DNA of 64,000 nucleotides from DATFVA01 sp963811905 (GTDB taxonomy: Bacteria; Bacteroidota; Ignavibacteria; Ignavibacteriales; Ignavibacteriaceae): contig CAWETK010000018.1 of assembly GCA_963811905.1 (NCBI GenBank), forward strand, positions 1 to 64,000, in the 5' to 3' direction. The position numbers were made by a program, and so were the translations under genes. The notes under the pieces were generated by a model. That model did no database searches and was not told where the DNA came from. It was given only the letters and a program-made list of their open reading frames with translations. Numbering within the stretch: position 1 is the stretch's first letter; every line of letters begins with the position of its first letter. Below are positions 1-9,685 of this stretch, piece after piece.

Positions 1-1
1 T

Positions 2-484
2 GGGCTTGTTAGTTATGTCTATGCTGACGAAACAAGACCACTGCTGCAGGGATTAAGACTGACAGCTTTTGAGCTCGGGAAATACGGCATCCCTTATTCC
101 GTTCTCAGTGATTCTTCTGCGGCTTCCCTGCTTAGATCAGGTAAAGTCGATTTTGCCGTAGTCGGGGCCGACAGGATTGCTTTGAATGGAGATACCGCCA
201 ATAAGATTGGTACATACAGCCTGGCCGTAAACTGCTATTACCACGAAGTGCCTTTTTATGTTGCCGCGCCAACTACCACGATCGATAGAAAAATTGCGAG
301 CGGAGACGAAATAATAATCGAATTCAGAAATATGAATGAAATTACCCGGCCGAATGGGATTGAACTTTCTCCTGGCATCGATGAAGCTTATACACCGGCT
401 TTCGATGTTACACCCGCGCATTTGATAAAAGGTATTATTACTGAAGAAGGAATATTCAGCTTTCCTTATAATTTTATAAAATGA
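2..484 (+). CDS. mtnA: S-methyl-5-thioribose-1-phosphate isomerase, 3' part
   Basis: The reading frame is open from the first bases of the window, so the gene begins upstream. About 160 C-terminal residues are visible. MtnA isomerises methylthioribose-1-phosphate to methylthioribulose-1-phosphate in cytoplasmic methionine salvage. Family signatures seen here are 'YADETRPLLQG', 'GADRIALNGDTANKIGT', 'AAPTTTID' and near the end 'AFDVTPAHLIKGIITEEG'. The conserved Asp in 'GADRI' belongs to the active site in the family. eIF2B-like and ribose-1,5-bisphosphate isomerases share the fold, but these motifs fit MtnA best. Its stop codon overlaps the recO start (ATGA), so the two are probably translationally coupled. 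Confidence 0.9.
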   Translation, partial: GLVSYVYADETRPLLQGLRLTAFELGKYGIPYSVLSDSSAASLLRSGKVDFAVVGADRIALNGDTANKIGTYSLAVNCYYHEVPFYVAAPTTTIDRKIASGDEIIIEFRNMNEITRPNGIELSPGIDEAYTPAFDVTPAHLIKGIITEEGIFSFPYNFIK

Positions 485-1221
485 GCGAGATTATAAAAAC
501 TGAAGCCATAGTGCTGACCAGGCTCAACTATGGTGATACCAGTATAATTGCTGCCTTCTATACGAAAGAGTACGGCAGGCTGTCAGGAATTCTTAAAGGG
601 GGGAGAAGCTCAAAAAGTAAGATCGGTTCCGCCGTTAATCCTCTTAATCATCTCGAAATTGTATTATACAAAAAAGACACCCGTGAACTACAGCTTGTAT
701 CAGGTGCCTCAATAATTTCACATTTCCCGGGAATAAAGGATGATTTTGAAAAACTTCAGTACGCACTTGCTGTTATCGAATTATTAAAGAAGCTGACACC
801 CGAGAATGAATCAAACTACAGACTGTTTTCAGGGACGGTAAGAATCCTTTCACTTCTTGATACATTAAATGAAGAACCTTTGGTTACATTTGGAAGATTT
901 TTCTTATTTTTCCTGGCGGATTCAGGTTATGAGCCTCAGCTGGAGAAGTGTGCGTCTTGCGGCAGATCAAAGTTTGCTAATGAAAATTTGGCATACAACT
1001 ACGATTTAGGTATTTTTTGTGAACAGTGCAGCCGGGAAAATCTTTATTCTTATACTATCGATATGGAACTTTTTAACTACCTGCTGTGTCTAAAATACAA
1101 TAAACAGGCAGATAAAATAAGCAAATCAACAAAGGAAAAGGCAATTGGTTTCCTCGAACGTTATACCAGGCACCATATCCCTGACTTTAAAGGTTTGCAG
1201 TCGCTTCAATTACTCAAATGA
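481..1221 (+). CDS. recO: DNA repair protein RecO
   Basis: This 246-residue protein has the usual RecO length. RecO loads RecA on SSB-coated single-stranded DNA with RecR and anneals strands in the RecF pathway, in the cytoplasm. The N-terminal OB-fold start 'IIKTEAIVLTRLNYGDTS' is typical of the family. A four-cysteine zinc site is intact in the C-terminal half at about C157, C160, C180 and C183 (CASC...CEQC). The start ATG overlaps the mtnA stop, which implies coupled translation. Nothing is odd about the gene. A 77-bp gap separates it from the htrA-like gene, which has its own strong ribosome binding site. Confidence 0.93.
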   Translation: MSEIIKTEAIVLTRLNYGDTSIIAAFYTKEYGRLSGILKGGRSSKSKIGSAVNPLNHLEIVLYKKDTRELQLVSGASIISHFPGIKDDFEKLQYALAVIELLKKLTPENESNYRLFSGTVRILSLLDTLNEEPLVTFGRFFLFFLADSGYEPQLEKCASCGRSKFANENLAYNYDLGIFCEQCSRENLYSYTIDMELFNYLLCLKYNKQADKISKSTKEKAIGFLERYTRHHIPDFKGLQSLQLLK

Positions 1222-1298
1222 GGTATTATAGATAGTTGATACAAATGCAGCAATGCAGTCTAATTCTAAAAAATGAATTTAATTCGGAGGAATAGAAC

Positions 1299-2783
1299 AT
1301 GAGATCAAAAAGATTATTTGGTGCATTTGCCTTAGTGTTTGCCGGAATCCTGTTTGGAGCCCTGCTTGTTTCCGGTTTTGGATTGGTGAGACCGGGACTG
1401 GCTGATATAAACCTTGGCGCTAACAATCCCCCCGTTAATCTTGATGCGGATGCCACTTCTTTCAGTAAGGCTTTTATAGAAACTGCCGCAAAGGTTACTC
1501 CTACAATTGTACAGATTACAGTTGTTTCTTCGGCTGAAAACCCCCACAACGACTTCTTCTTTTTCCCTTTTAAAGATATGCCTCAGGAAGAAAAAGGTAC
1601 GGGAAGCGGAATTATAATTTCTGATGACGGATATATACTTACAAACAACCACGTGGTTGAGAATGCTAGTAAAGTGACTGTTGGACTTTACGATAAGAGA
1701 ACATTTGATGCTACTGTTGTCGGTACCGATCCTCTTACAGACCTGGCAGTGATAAAAATTGATGCTAAAGATCTTCCCGTTGCTTACCTGGGTGATTCTG
1801 ATAATCTGAAGGTAGGTCAATGGGTAATGGCAATAGGCAATCCTCTATCTCTTTCTTCCACGGTAACTGCAGGAATAGTAAGTGCCATTGGAAGAGGGCA
1901 GCTTGGATTGATTAAAAATAGTTATGGTGTTGAGAATTTCATCCAGACGGATGCAGCTATCAACCCGGGCAATAGCGGAGGCGCACTTGTTGATTTGTCC
2001 GGTGCCGTAATTGGTGTGAATTCTGCAATCGCCGCCGGCAGAACAGGAACTTACATTGGCTATGGGTTTGCAATCCCAATAAATATGGCCAAGTCGGTTG
2101 CTAAAGACCTTATAGCACACGGTAAGATCAGCCGCGGCTATATAGGTGTAAATATCGGCGAGGTTGATAATGCAATGGCAAAAGCTCTTGGTTTGAGTAA
2201 ACCTGAGGGTGTCATTGTTCAGGGACTTGTTGAAGGCGGAGCTGCAAGTAAAGCTGATATAAAAGCCGGTGACGTTATCCTTAAAATTGACGGAAAGGAA
2301 GTTAATGAACCTAATACCCTGCAGAGCTATATAGCTGGTAAAAGTGCCGGATCTACGGTGACATTAACTCTATACCGTGACGGCAAAGAAATCAATCGGG
2401 ATGTAACCCTGAAAGCAAGGGAAACAGAACAGACCAATGAACCGGTAGTGAATAAAGAAAATAATAATAATGAATCTAACGGGAATAATTCTTCCACAGC
2501 TTTTGATAATCTCGGCTTAACTGTCAGGAATCTTAACTCACAGGAGAAGACTAAATTCAACGTTGATCATGGAGTCCTGATTACTGAGGTTAAACCGTAC
2601 AGTAGAGCTGAAGACCAGAAATTATTCCAGGGACTTATTATCCTTGAAGCTAACAAAAAACAAATCGATTCTGTAAGCGACTTCAAGAGTATAATTGATG
2701 ATAGTAAGGGCAGTTCAGTAATGCTGAGAGTTGCCGACGAACAGGGGAATAAAAGATTCTATGCACTTGAAATACCTGAATAA
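1299..2783 (+). CDS. degP: HtrA/DegP-family serine endoprotease (Do-like)
   Basis: A 494-residue envelope protease that degrades or refolds misfolded periplasmic proteins. Residues ~7-30 form a membrane segment or uncleaved signal. The trypsin-like domain carries the full triad: H118 in 'NNHVVE', D148 in 'DPLTDLAVIK' and S226 in 'PGNSGGAL'. Two PDZ domains follow, at roughly residues 280-370 and 400-490, separated by an Asn-rich linker ('NKENNNNESNGNNSS'). This is the normal DegP/DegQ architecture. The start is supported by 'ggagg' a few bases upstream. A strong hairpin terminator follows the stop, so the gene is probably a single-gene unit. DegP and DegQ cannot be told apart from the sequence alone. 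Confidence 0.92.
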   Translation: MRSKRLFGAFALVFAGILFGALLVSGFGLVRPGLADINLGANNPPVNLDADATSFSKAFIETAAKVTPTIVQITVVSSAENPHNDFFFFPFKDMPQEEKGTGSGIIISDDGYILTNNHVVENASKVTVGLYDKRTFDATVVGTDPLTDLAVIKIDAKDLPVAYLGDSDNLKVGQWVMAIGNPLSLSSTVTAGIVSAIGRGQLGLIKNSYGVENFIQTDAAINPGNSGGALVDLSGAVIGVNSAIAAGRTGTYIGYGFAIPINMAKSVAKDLIAHGKISRGYIGVNIGEVDNAMAKALGLSKPEGVIVQGLVEGGAASKADIKAGDVILKIDGKEVNEPNTLQSYIAGKSAGSTVTLTLYRDGKEINRDVTLKARETEQTNEPVVNKENNNNESNGNNSSTAFDNLGLTVRNLNSQEKTKFNVDHGVLITEVKPYSRAEDQKLFQGLIILEANKKQIDSVSDFKSIIDDSKGSSVMLRVADEQGNKRFYALEIPE

Positions 2784-2805
2784 GGTATAGAAATATTTAT
2801 AAAAG

Positions 2806-2832
2806 AACGCCCGGTATTCGGGCGTTTTTTTT
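2806..2832 (+). terminator. Intrinsic terminator of the htrA-like gene
   Basis: An 8-bp perfect GC-rich stem (aacgcccg / cgggcgtt) with a 5-base loop is followed at once by a run of eight T. It lies 23 bp after the protease stop codon and separates that gene from aroC. Confidence 0.92.
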
Positions 2833-2865
2833 ATATTAACTGCTCAACATTTTACAGGATTTGAA

Positions 2866-4074
2866 ATGATACGCTTCTTAACGGCAGGGGAATCCCACGG
2901 TAAGGCCCTTACAGTAATAATAGATGGAATTCCCTCAAACCTTCACATCGAAAACAGCTATCTGAACTACCATCTTAAAAGAAGACAGGCCGGCTATGGA
3001 CGAGGTCACCGGATGAAAATAGAATCGGATACAGCTGAAATTTTGTCAGGCATAAGATTTCAGAAGACGATTGGTTCACCGGTTTCTCTGTTGATAAGGA
3101 ATAAGGACTGGGAGAACTGGAAAAATCAGATGTCGCCCGAAGCCGGAAAGAAAAAGATAGAAAAGGTTACAATTCCAAGACCGGGGCATGCTGACCTTGT
3201 CGGTGTAAGCAAGTTCAATTACAATGATATCAGGAACTCAATCGAACGTTCCAGTGCCAGGGAGACTGCTGCCAGGGTCGCAGCCGGGTCTGTAGCACGA
3301 AGACTACTTGAAGAATTTAATATTTTTATCGGCAGTTATGTAGAAAGTATAGGAGGAGAATATTCAGATCAGGATATGTTTGAAGATTTAACTCATAATA
3401 AACTCCCGAAAAATTTTTCGGCCTGGGATTTATCGGTTGAAGCGGATAAAAGCGATGTAAGAGTATTCGATAAAGATCATGAAAACAGGATTATAGACAG
3501 GATCAAACAGGTAAAAAAGAAAGGAGATACACTTGGAGGAACTTTTGTTACTGTTGCCTCCGGAGTTCCGGCGGGATTGGGCAGTTTTATGCAGTACGAT
3601 CTGAAACTTGATGCGGATATTGCTTCTGCAATGATGTCAATAAATGCGGTGAAAGCAGTCTCAATAGGGACCGGGTTTGAATCGGCCGAAAGAACAGGTT
3701 CGGAATCTCACGATGAAATAATCAGATCCGGAGAAAGGCTAAAAAGAAAAACCAACCGAGCAGGCGGAATTGAAGGCGGAATTTCAAATGGTATGCCTGT
3801 GATTATCCGTTCAGCAATGAAACCGATAGCAACGTTGATGAGTCCCGTTGAAAGCGTTGACTTAAGCACCATGAAAAAAATAGAATCGAGAAGAGAAAGA
3901 AGCGACTTTGTGGCTGTTCCCGCCTGTGCTGTAATTTCAGAATCAATGCTTGCCTGGGTGGTGGCGAAACACTTTCTCATTAAATTCGGGGGAGATTCAT
4001 TTGAAGAGATAAAGGACAATTATAACAACTATAACAAGAAATTATTTTCAAGAATAAAGCGAAATTTCAAATAA
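2866..4074 (+). CDS. aroC: Chorismate synthase
   Basis: A 402-residue chorismate synthase, the last shikimate-pathway step, converting EPSP to chorismate with reduced FMN in the cytoplasm. Family signatures are visible: the start 'MIRFLTAGESHGKALT', the block 'RRQAGYGRGHRMKIE', 'RPGHADL', 'RSSARETAARVAAG', 'GGTF' and, late in the protein, 'RRERSDFVAVPA'. The length is at the long end of the family but ordinary for this lineage. It begins after the upstream terminator, so it has its own promoter, and its stop overlaps the start of the next gene by one base (TAATG). Confidence 0.95.
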   Translation: MIRFLTAGESHGKALTVIIDGIPSNLHIENSYLNYHLKRRQAGYGRGHRMKIESDTAEILSGIRFQKTIGSPVSLLIRNKDWENWKNQMSPEAGKKKIEKVTIPRPGHADLVGVSKFNYNDIRNSIERSSARETAARVAAGSVARRLLEEFNIFIGSYVESIGGEYSDQDMFEDLTHNKLPKNFSAWDLSVEADKSDVRVFDKDHENRIIDRIKQVKKKGDTLGGTFVTVASGVPAGLGSFMQYDLKLDADIASAMMSINAVKAVSIGTGFESAERTGSESHDEIIRSGERLKRKTNRAGGIEGGISNGMPVIIRSAMKPIATLMSPVESVDLSTMKKIESRRERSDFVAVPACAVISESMLAWVVAKHFLIKFGGDSFEEIKDNYNNYNKKLFSRIKRNFK

Positions 4075-4721
4075 TGGTTAAGTTAAAGAAATTTGTGTTC
4101 AATCCTTTCAGTGAAAATACGTTTGTTGTATGGGATGATCATACGAAAGAATGTGCTGTAATCGATCCCGGATGTTCCGATGAGGTTGAAGAGAATGAAC
4201 TTTCAGAATTTATCCGTAATAATGACCTCGTGCCGAAATACCTGATAAATACACATTGTCATCTGGATCATATATGGGGATGTAAATTTGTTAAAGAAAA
4301 ATATAACCCGGAATACCTTATCCCGGAAGACGATCTTATTCTCTTAAAAAATGCAGGCACACAGGCAGAGAGATACAATGTACAATTTAACGAACCCCCA
4401 TCGCCCGATAACTTTATCTCCGAAAAACTAAATATTAGTTTGGGCGAGTCAGCAATTAAGTTTCTTTATACACCGGGACATACACCCGGCGAATTCTGTC
4501 TTTATTTTCCGAATGAAAATTTCTGCATCGTAGGCGATGTGCTCTTTAAAGACAGCATAGGCAGGACAGACCTGTGGGGCGGAGACTATGAAACTCTTCT
4601 CAACTCAATAACCAATAAATTGCTCACCCTCAGGGACGATGTGGTTATCTACTCAGGCCATGGCGAAGAGAGCACGATCGGAAGGGAACGGAAAAAGAAC
4701 CCGTTCCTTAATGAATTGTAG
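4074..4721 (+). CDS. MBL-fold metallo-hydrolase (glyoxalase II-like)
   Basis: A 215-residue metallo-beta-lactamase-fold hydrolase. The di-zinc motif HxHxDH is intact (H61-C-H63-L-D65-H66 in 'INTHCHLDHIWG'). Further metal ligands are expected at 'YTPGHTPGE' (His), 'VGDVLF' (Asp) and 'YSGHGEES' (His). The short single-domain form matches bacterial hydroxyacylglutathione-hydrolase-like proteins of Bacteroidota, but the substrate is not determinable. It overlaps the aroC stop by one base, so the two are probably co-transcribed; no functional link to the shikimate pathway is evident. Confidence 0.87.
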   Translation: MVKLKKFVFNPFSENTFVVWDDHTKECAVIDPGCSDEVEENELSEFIRNNDLVPKYLINTHCHLDHIWGCKFVKEKYNPEYLIPEDDLILLKNAGTQAERYNVQFNEPPSPDNFISEKLNISLGESAIKFLYTPGHTPGEFCLYFPNENFCIVGDVLFKDSIGRTDLWGGDYETLLNSITNKLLTLRDDVVIYSGHGEESTIGRERKKNPFLNEL

Positions 4722-4838
4722 AAAAACCTGGCTCACTTTCGCTCCCCGTCTTCACTTAACCTCTCTTCTCCAACTTTGATGGTTCCATTCTTCAGTATTC
4801 AAATTGCTTTTCCTTTAGTGACAATTCAAATGATCATT

Positions 4839-4872
4839 AAAAAAAAGGGAAAGCCGTCAGGAGCCTTCCCTT
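4839..4872 (-). terminator. Intrinsic terminator for the minus-strand T9SS cargo gene
   Basis: Read on the minus strand, an 11-bp stem (aagggaaggct / ggctttccctt, with two wobble pairs) ends in a run of eight T. It lies 22 bp after the stop of the gene at 4895-8188. Confidence 0.8.
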
Positions 4873-4894
4873 GAGATGTCCAATTAAGTCTTCC

Positions 4895-7800
4895 TTATTT
4901 TAGCAACAGCATCTTCTTGGAATTTACATAATCATTAACCTGTAACCGGTAAATGTAAACGCCGCTTGCCAGTCTTGAAGCATCAAAATTAACGGAGTAT
5001 CTTCCCTGATTCTTCTGTTCGTTAACCAGCGTGGCAACTTCCTTCCCGAGAATGTCATAAATCTTCAAGGTAACTGATCCATTCTTAGGTAACTGATATT
5101 TTATTGTTGTTACCGGATTAAATGGATTGGGGTAATTCTGTGAAAGCTCATAAGTTAGAGGTATAGTACTTCCACTATATGAAACCGTAGTGGATGTCCT
5201 TTTTGCCACAGTGCTTGCATCATTTATTGAGTTTAGTAGATTATATTCTGCATCACCATTAGCTGAGGTTACAAGCCTGAAGAAGTAATCTCCTTCTGTT
5301 ATCCCTGAGCAATCTACCTGATAGCTTATATTCTCATAGTCATCAAGATTAGTTTTATCATAGAGAACATTATCGAAAGTCCCGACTATATTACCACTTG
5401 AACTATTTACCAATTCCACTCTGAACGTAACCGTCTCTCCATTATTAAGAGTATCAGCTAAATCCTTGTTCAGCACATAGTAATAGTTACTGAATATCAA
5501 CGTTGAGTGTGAGCTAAGTGGAAAATCTATAGTCCTTAATACTTGATTTAATTGTTCTGCACTTTGGTATAAATTCGTATCAGGAACGCTTATAAACTTT
5601 ATCGCACTATCAGACACGACAACATCTCCAGTATGAAATGCAAACTTAATACCTTTCTTTATTAGAACACCAGCCCTGGCATATGTGAATGGATAGGTTG
5701 TGACAGCCTTAGTCTCTCCACCGCAATCCGGAACGCTTGTAAAAGCTGTTGTACTAGGATTTATTATATATGGTGCGGATTCATTATCAAAACTAAATGC
5801 TTTTAGATCAGAAAGGGTTGAGCCATTGCTGATATTGGTGTAGTATCCAGCAGGATTAAGGCAATACGGACCATAATAAGTATCATTATCAGCGATTCGC
5901 TTTATCCATCTTGATTCGGTTCCGTCTTTCTGTCCCCAGGTGATTACACTCTGGTTAAAGACATCTCCTACAGAAGCATTTTGAGTAGCATTAACTTCTT
6001 CTCCATAAGCATAAGTACTGCCCCAGGTATTGTGAACCCAATCTGTACATACTCTGACAATTAACCTTGGGGTTGGTATTGAAGTACCTTCAGTTTTTCC
6101 AAGTGTTCCACTACTTCTGCCAAGCCAGCTCACAATCGGGTCATACCTAAACAAGTTATTGCCTTTGTCTTTTTTAACCGGGCTAATAGAAGGATTTGTA
6201 TTAATGCTATAACCGCTGAAATCAGAAATAGATACAGGAGAACTGAAGATATTTGAACTAAAAGATCTATATTTTATGGAAGTGCTCAGATTTCCTTCCT
6301 GGTACACAAGATGCAGCATATCAAAATTGTTCCCTTGCCTGTCCATACAAACGGCAGGATATAAGGATGTGAAGCCAGTATTTGGAATTGAGGACTCTGT
6401 TGAGGTATGCCATATACCATCATAGTATTGTCGGATATAATATAATCCTCCAGATGATGATTTTCTGTAAACAAAAAATCTTTCATTATTAGTTGCAGCT
6501 ATAACAGGATATGCATTTCCGTAGTAAGTTGAAGAAATATCTGCTAACTCTTCTGGCTGCTCGAGTTCCCAGGTGCTTACATCCAAAGATGCCCTATAGA
6601 TTTTATAATTAGTGCCTGATTTACCTTCAATTACCAGATTTATTAAATCTCCAGCGATATCAATGGACACACTCTTTGCATCTACTCCAAAGAGCGATAA
6701 TTCATCATCCCAGGCACCACTAATTGAAGTAGTAAGACTTTGAGTATACCAGACTTTATCTAAGGATACATAGAATAGATGATAATATCCCTCACTATCC
6801 CGAACAAGATGCCGCTGACCATTGGTACCTAGCTCGGCGCCTGAGAGTAAATGACCTTTTAAGACTGCATCAACTTCGGCATTGCTTGTTTTGAAGACTA
6901 CTCCTGTGTACTGATAATCAGGATAATTAAGGTCAACATCTGTTCCACCCCATTTGTGGAAATAAAATGTACGAGTGCCATATTTCCCGCCCATAGGTAT
7001 ATCCTGATCTGTAAGTGCTTGGGCAGTATAATACGGAGGGTTCCAATATGGAGGACCGCTCTGATTTAAGAATACTCCTTGATACGCGTGTGAAGGATCT
7101 GACCCGTTGGCATATGAAGTCGTATAATCCGGAGTAAAGGGTAATGATTCACGCTCTCTTGCATAAGCATTCTCCATACCACGATTTCTGTTTTGGTCTG
7201 CATGGTTCTGATCCTCGAAATCAATATACCAGGGGTCGAGAAATTCGATAAACCCGCCGGTAACTGAAGTACCCTCAAGAGCATTTTTAATTGTTATCCC
7301 AGTGTAAACTGGGCGAAAATAGGATATTAAACTATTTGTTTGTTCATTTATAAAAAAGGAATGGTGATTAATGACATCGGATACTCCATTCCAGTTATTG
7401 TATTTTTCACCTGAAATCAATGTTTGATCAGCAAGTATGACTTGCTGTGAACCTACATTAAAAGAAAATTGAGAACCGGGATTAAAATTATTTCCCCATT
7501 GATCCAAATCATTATCCCATTTTTTTAAGCTACCCACCTGTTGGTTTTGGCTATTTCTTTGATCTATTGTGACCGTTGTAACCGGAACAGTATATTCGAT
7601 ATAAAGCTGATTATAAACGTAATAATTACTTAGATACCATGTCTTGCTAGTGGTTAACACATCATTATTCCACCGGATACCAATAACAAATCTATCATCA
7701 GATAAAGCGTTCTGCAAGGCCTGAATAAATTCATCTTGCGGGTCATTGGACTGATAATCGAGATATCCATTTGAACTTGTCACCTGGGCCATATTAGAAA

Positions 7801-8188
7801 CTGTCATTTGCGCAAATATTTCATTGTAATTATTATCACCACTAATATCGTAGCTAATGTTTGAAATTAGGGCGTATAGGTTTCCTGTACCTAATTGATT
7901 CGTACATTTTATCGAAAGATGAACAGAATTGATTATTGAACCATCAGGTATAACATTATCCGGAATATTCCATTGCCATACATCTCTATATATAATTGGG
8001 CCTGGCTCCCTTCCTACGAGAGATGACGAATTTTGAGCTAATGGGCAACGAGTACATAACACATCATTGCTTCCATTTTTAACCAACTCTTTTCTAAAAT
8101 CATTATAAAGAGTTACGGATTGAACTTGTGCACACAGTTCAATCGAAAAAAATAGAATCGAGAATAAAATAATAAGTTTTGTAAACAT
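4895..8188 (-). CDS. Large T9SS type A secreted protein (beta-rich, BNR-like)
   Basis: A ~1097-residue exported protein. I place the start at the ATG at 8188 because it gives a clean signal peptide ('MFTKLIILFSILFFSIELCAQ') and has 'agagg' upstream; an ATG 33 bp earlier would put charged residues first. The N-terminal ~200 residues resemble a DNRLRE-like jelly roll ending in 'QLYIEYTV'. The middle holds propeller-like repeats such as 'GLYYIRQYYDGIWHTS'. The last ~80 residues are a T9SS type A sorting domain with 'YELSQNYPNPFNPVTTIKYQ' and end in a Lys-rich tail. The family knowledge is export across the outer membrane by T9SS and surface attachment or release. No catalytic motif is recognised, so substrate and role are unknown. 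It is transcribed alone. Confidence 0.85.
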   Translation of the reverse strand: MFTKLIILFSILFFSIELCAQVQSVTLYNDFRKELVKNGSNDVLCTRCPLAQNSSSLVGREPGPIIYRDVWQWNIPDNVIPDGSIINSVHLSIKCTNQLGTGNLYALISNISYDISGDNNYNEIFAQMTVSNMAQVTSSNGYLDYQSNDPQDEFIQALQNALSDDRFVIGIRWNNDVLTTSKTWYLSNYYVYNQLYIEYTVPVTTVTIDQRNSQNQQVGSLKKWDNDLDQWGNNFNPGSQFSFNVGSQQVILADQTLISGEKYNNWNGVSDVINHHSFFINEQTNSLISYFRPVYTGITIKNALEGTSVTGGFIEFLDPWYIDFEDQNHADQNRNRGMENAYARERESLPFTPDYTTSYANGSDPSHAYQGVFLNQSGPPYWNPPYYTAQALTDQDIPMGGKYGTRTFYFHKWGGTDVDLNYPDYQYTGVVFKTSNAEVDAVLKGHLLSGAELGTNGQRHLVRDSEGYYHLFYVSLDKVWYTQSLTTSISGAWDDELSLFGVDAKSVSIDIAGDLINLVIEGKSGTNYKIYRASLDVSTWELEQPEELADISSTYYGNAYPVIAATNNERFFVYRKSSSGGLYYIRQYYDGIWHTSTESSIPNTGFTSLYPAVCMDRQGNNFDMLHLVYQEGNLSTSIKYRSFSSNIFSSPVSISDFSGYSINTNPSISPVKKDKGNNLFRYDPIVSWLGRSSGTLGKTEGTSIPTPRLIVRVCTDWVHNTWGSTYAYGEEVNATQNASVGDVFNQSVITWGQKDGTESRWIKRIADNDTYYGPYCLNPAGYYTNISNGSTLSDLKAFSFDNESAPYIINPSTTAFTSVPDCGGETKAVTTYPFTYARAGVLIKKGIKFAFHTGDVVVSDSAIKFISVPDTNLYQSAEQLNQVLRTIDFPLSSHSTLIFSNYYYVLNKDLADTLNNGETVTFRVELVNSSSGNIVGTFDNVLYDKTNLDDYENISYQVDCSGITEGDYFFRLVTSANGDAEYNLLNSINDASTVAKRTSTTVSYSGSTIPLTYELSQNYPNPFNPVTTIKYQLPKNGSVTLKIYDILGKEVATLVNEQKNQGRYSVNFDASRLASGVYIYRLQVNDYVNSKKMLLLK

Positions 8189-8298
8189 TTTTTCCTCTTT
8201 CTTTATTTTGAATATTGTCATAACTTTCTATTGCAAATAAAAAGGCAGAATAATTCATTGAATTATTTACTCCAACCTGATTATTTGTATACTTTCGG

Positions 8299-8322
8299 GT
8301 AGCGATGTTGCAGCATCGCTAC
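8299..8322. repeat. Perfect 9-bp inverted repeat (gtagcgatg ... catcgctac)
   Basis: A perfect 9-bp stem with a 6-base loop in the 177-bp gap between two minus-strand secreted-protein genes. There is no T-run, so it is not a classical terminator. It may be a dispersed REP-like palindrome or the 3' hairpin of the upstream lipoprotein gene. Confidence 0.5.
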
Positions 8323-8365
8323 TCTCATTTAACAGAGTACGGCGGACTCATGTATTCCCTCCTTT

Positions 8366-9685
8366 TTAATTATTTCGCTCGCCTATTGTTATAACTGCTT
8401 TGATATTATCTACACCAACAGCAGCAATTATATTATTTTTAATATCTACCGAATAGAGGTTCCCGTTTATTCGTGTCTGGCTGATAAAACTCTTGAAATC
8501 ATAACCATTAAAATGTAATACGTCTCCATAAGCTCCGATCAAGGCAATATTATTAATTGAGGTTCCTCTGATGCAATAGGTGTAGTAAATAGTTATTCCC
8601 CGGTGTTTTATTTCCCACAATGAATCCGCAAAATTAGATTTCTTAAAAATACCGTCTCCCCCAATCAGGTAAATCCTGTCCGGGATAAACCAGGAAGTAC
8701 TTATAGTACCGTTGATTGGTTCTGTAAGAAGATGCGTTACTGAATAGCCGTTTATTGATAATAAATCTCTATCTAAACTTTGAAGAACATTTGAAGCTGG
8801 CGCTAATATCTCATATTGACTCGTTCTCTCATTATAAGCTCCGTATATATCATTTATGTTAAGATTTGTTCCGCTTTCTATTTTTGTCCAGCTATGACCG
8901 TTATAGTGAGCGATGCTGCCGTTGTTTCCCACAGCGTACAGATCGTTGCTGGAGGTTCCCCAGAGCTTGTTCATTTGATACGAACCCCAGACATTTGCTG
9001 GAACAGAGATTGGAATAAACTGGCTGCCATTCCAATGGACTACTCCGTTGCCACAAAACCAAACATCATTTATGCTAAAAGCAAATATCGACTTTATAGG
9101 ATGATAGTATGGTTGTCCCTGATAATAATAGGGAATCCTATTCAATTTCCACTCAATTCCATCCCAGTGAACAGCATTATAGGGTAAAGGATCCGGCTGT
9201 CCCAATGTATCCAGTAAATAAATCTCCCCTACTGCCCAGATATCATTATCGTCAATTATTGCAACATCATAAAGCACACAACCCCCTGCATCTCCACCGA
9301 ATGTCCAACTCTGCCAGGTGAAGTCGTGGCTGGTAGTATCCAGAGTGGCAAGCGAAATGGAATGTTTGATTGACTGAGTGTTCGATTGGATGATTGATGT
9401 AAAACTATATGTTTTGTTCGGTAGAAGGGAGTCTATATATAAAATACTATCTGCTGAAGTCAGAGTAATTGTTCTGACAGGATTGTCGTCTTTGAGTATT
9501 TCTACATTAACCGGGAGACTAATATTTGCTGTTGTTAATTTCAGCCAGACTTCTGTACAGCTGACATCTTCGAGGGTTAAACTTAGCTGAGGCTGCTGCT
9601 CAGGAGGGATGAGGTTATCCTTTTTGCAGGAATGAAGAACAAACGTCAATAATACAGCAAAAAACACTAATAAAGATGTTTTCAT
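8366..9685 (-). CDS. Lipoprotein with beta-propeller repeats
   Basis: A 439-residue lipoprotein. The N-terminus is a lipoprotein signal with a lipobox-like 'FVLHSC' followed by Lys-Lys-Asp. Residues ~35-110 look like a small fibronectin/Ig-type domain. From ~125 onward there are degenerate propeller blades such as 'DIWAVGEIY', 'AVHWDGIEW', 'NDVWFCGNGVVHWNGSQF', 'NDLYAVGNNGSIAHYNG' and 'NIALIGAYGDVLHFNG'. These resemble a glucosyltransferase-like or WD-like propeller family common in Ignavibacteria and Bacteroidota, with no proven function. 'aggggattt' sits just before the ATG. It lies in the same direction upstream of the large T9SS cargo, 177 bp away, and may belong to the same surface programme. 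Confidence 0.8.
   Translation of the reverse strand: MKTSLLVFFAVLLTFVLHSCKKDNLIPPEQQPQLSLTLEDVSCTEVWLKLTTANISLPVNVEILKDDNPVRTITLTSADSILYIDSLLPNKTYSFTSIIQSNTQSIKHSISLATLDTTSHDFTWQSWTFGGDAGGCVLYDVAIIDDNDIWAVGEIYLLDTLGQPDPLPYNAVHWDGIEWKLNRIPYYYQGQPYYHPIKSIFAFSINDVWFCGNGVVHWNGSQFIPISVPANVWGSYQMNKLWGTSSNDLYAVGNNGSIAHYNGHSWTKIESGTNLNINDIYGAYNERTSQYEILAPASNVLQSLDRDLLSINGYSVTHLLTEPINGTISTSWFIPDRIYLIGGDGIFKKSNFADSLWEIKHRGITIYYTYCIRGTSINNIALIGAYGDVLHFNGYDFKSFISQTRINGNLYSVDIKNNIIAAVGVDNIKAVITIGERNN

Noticed and set aside
1332..1820. Long open frame on the minus strand inside the htrA-like gene
   Set aside because: It is a shadow of a well-supported protease gene and its product has no recognisable motif.
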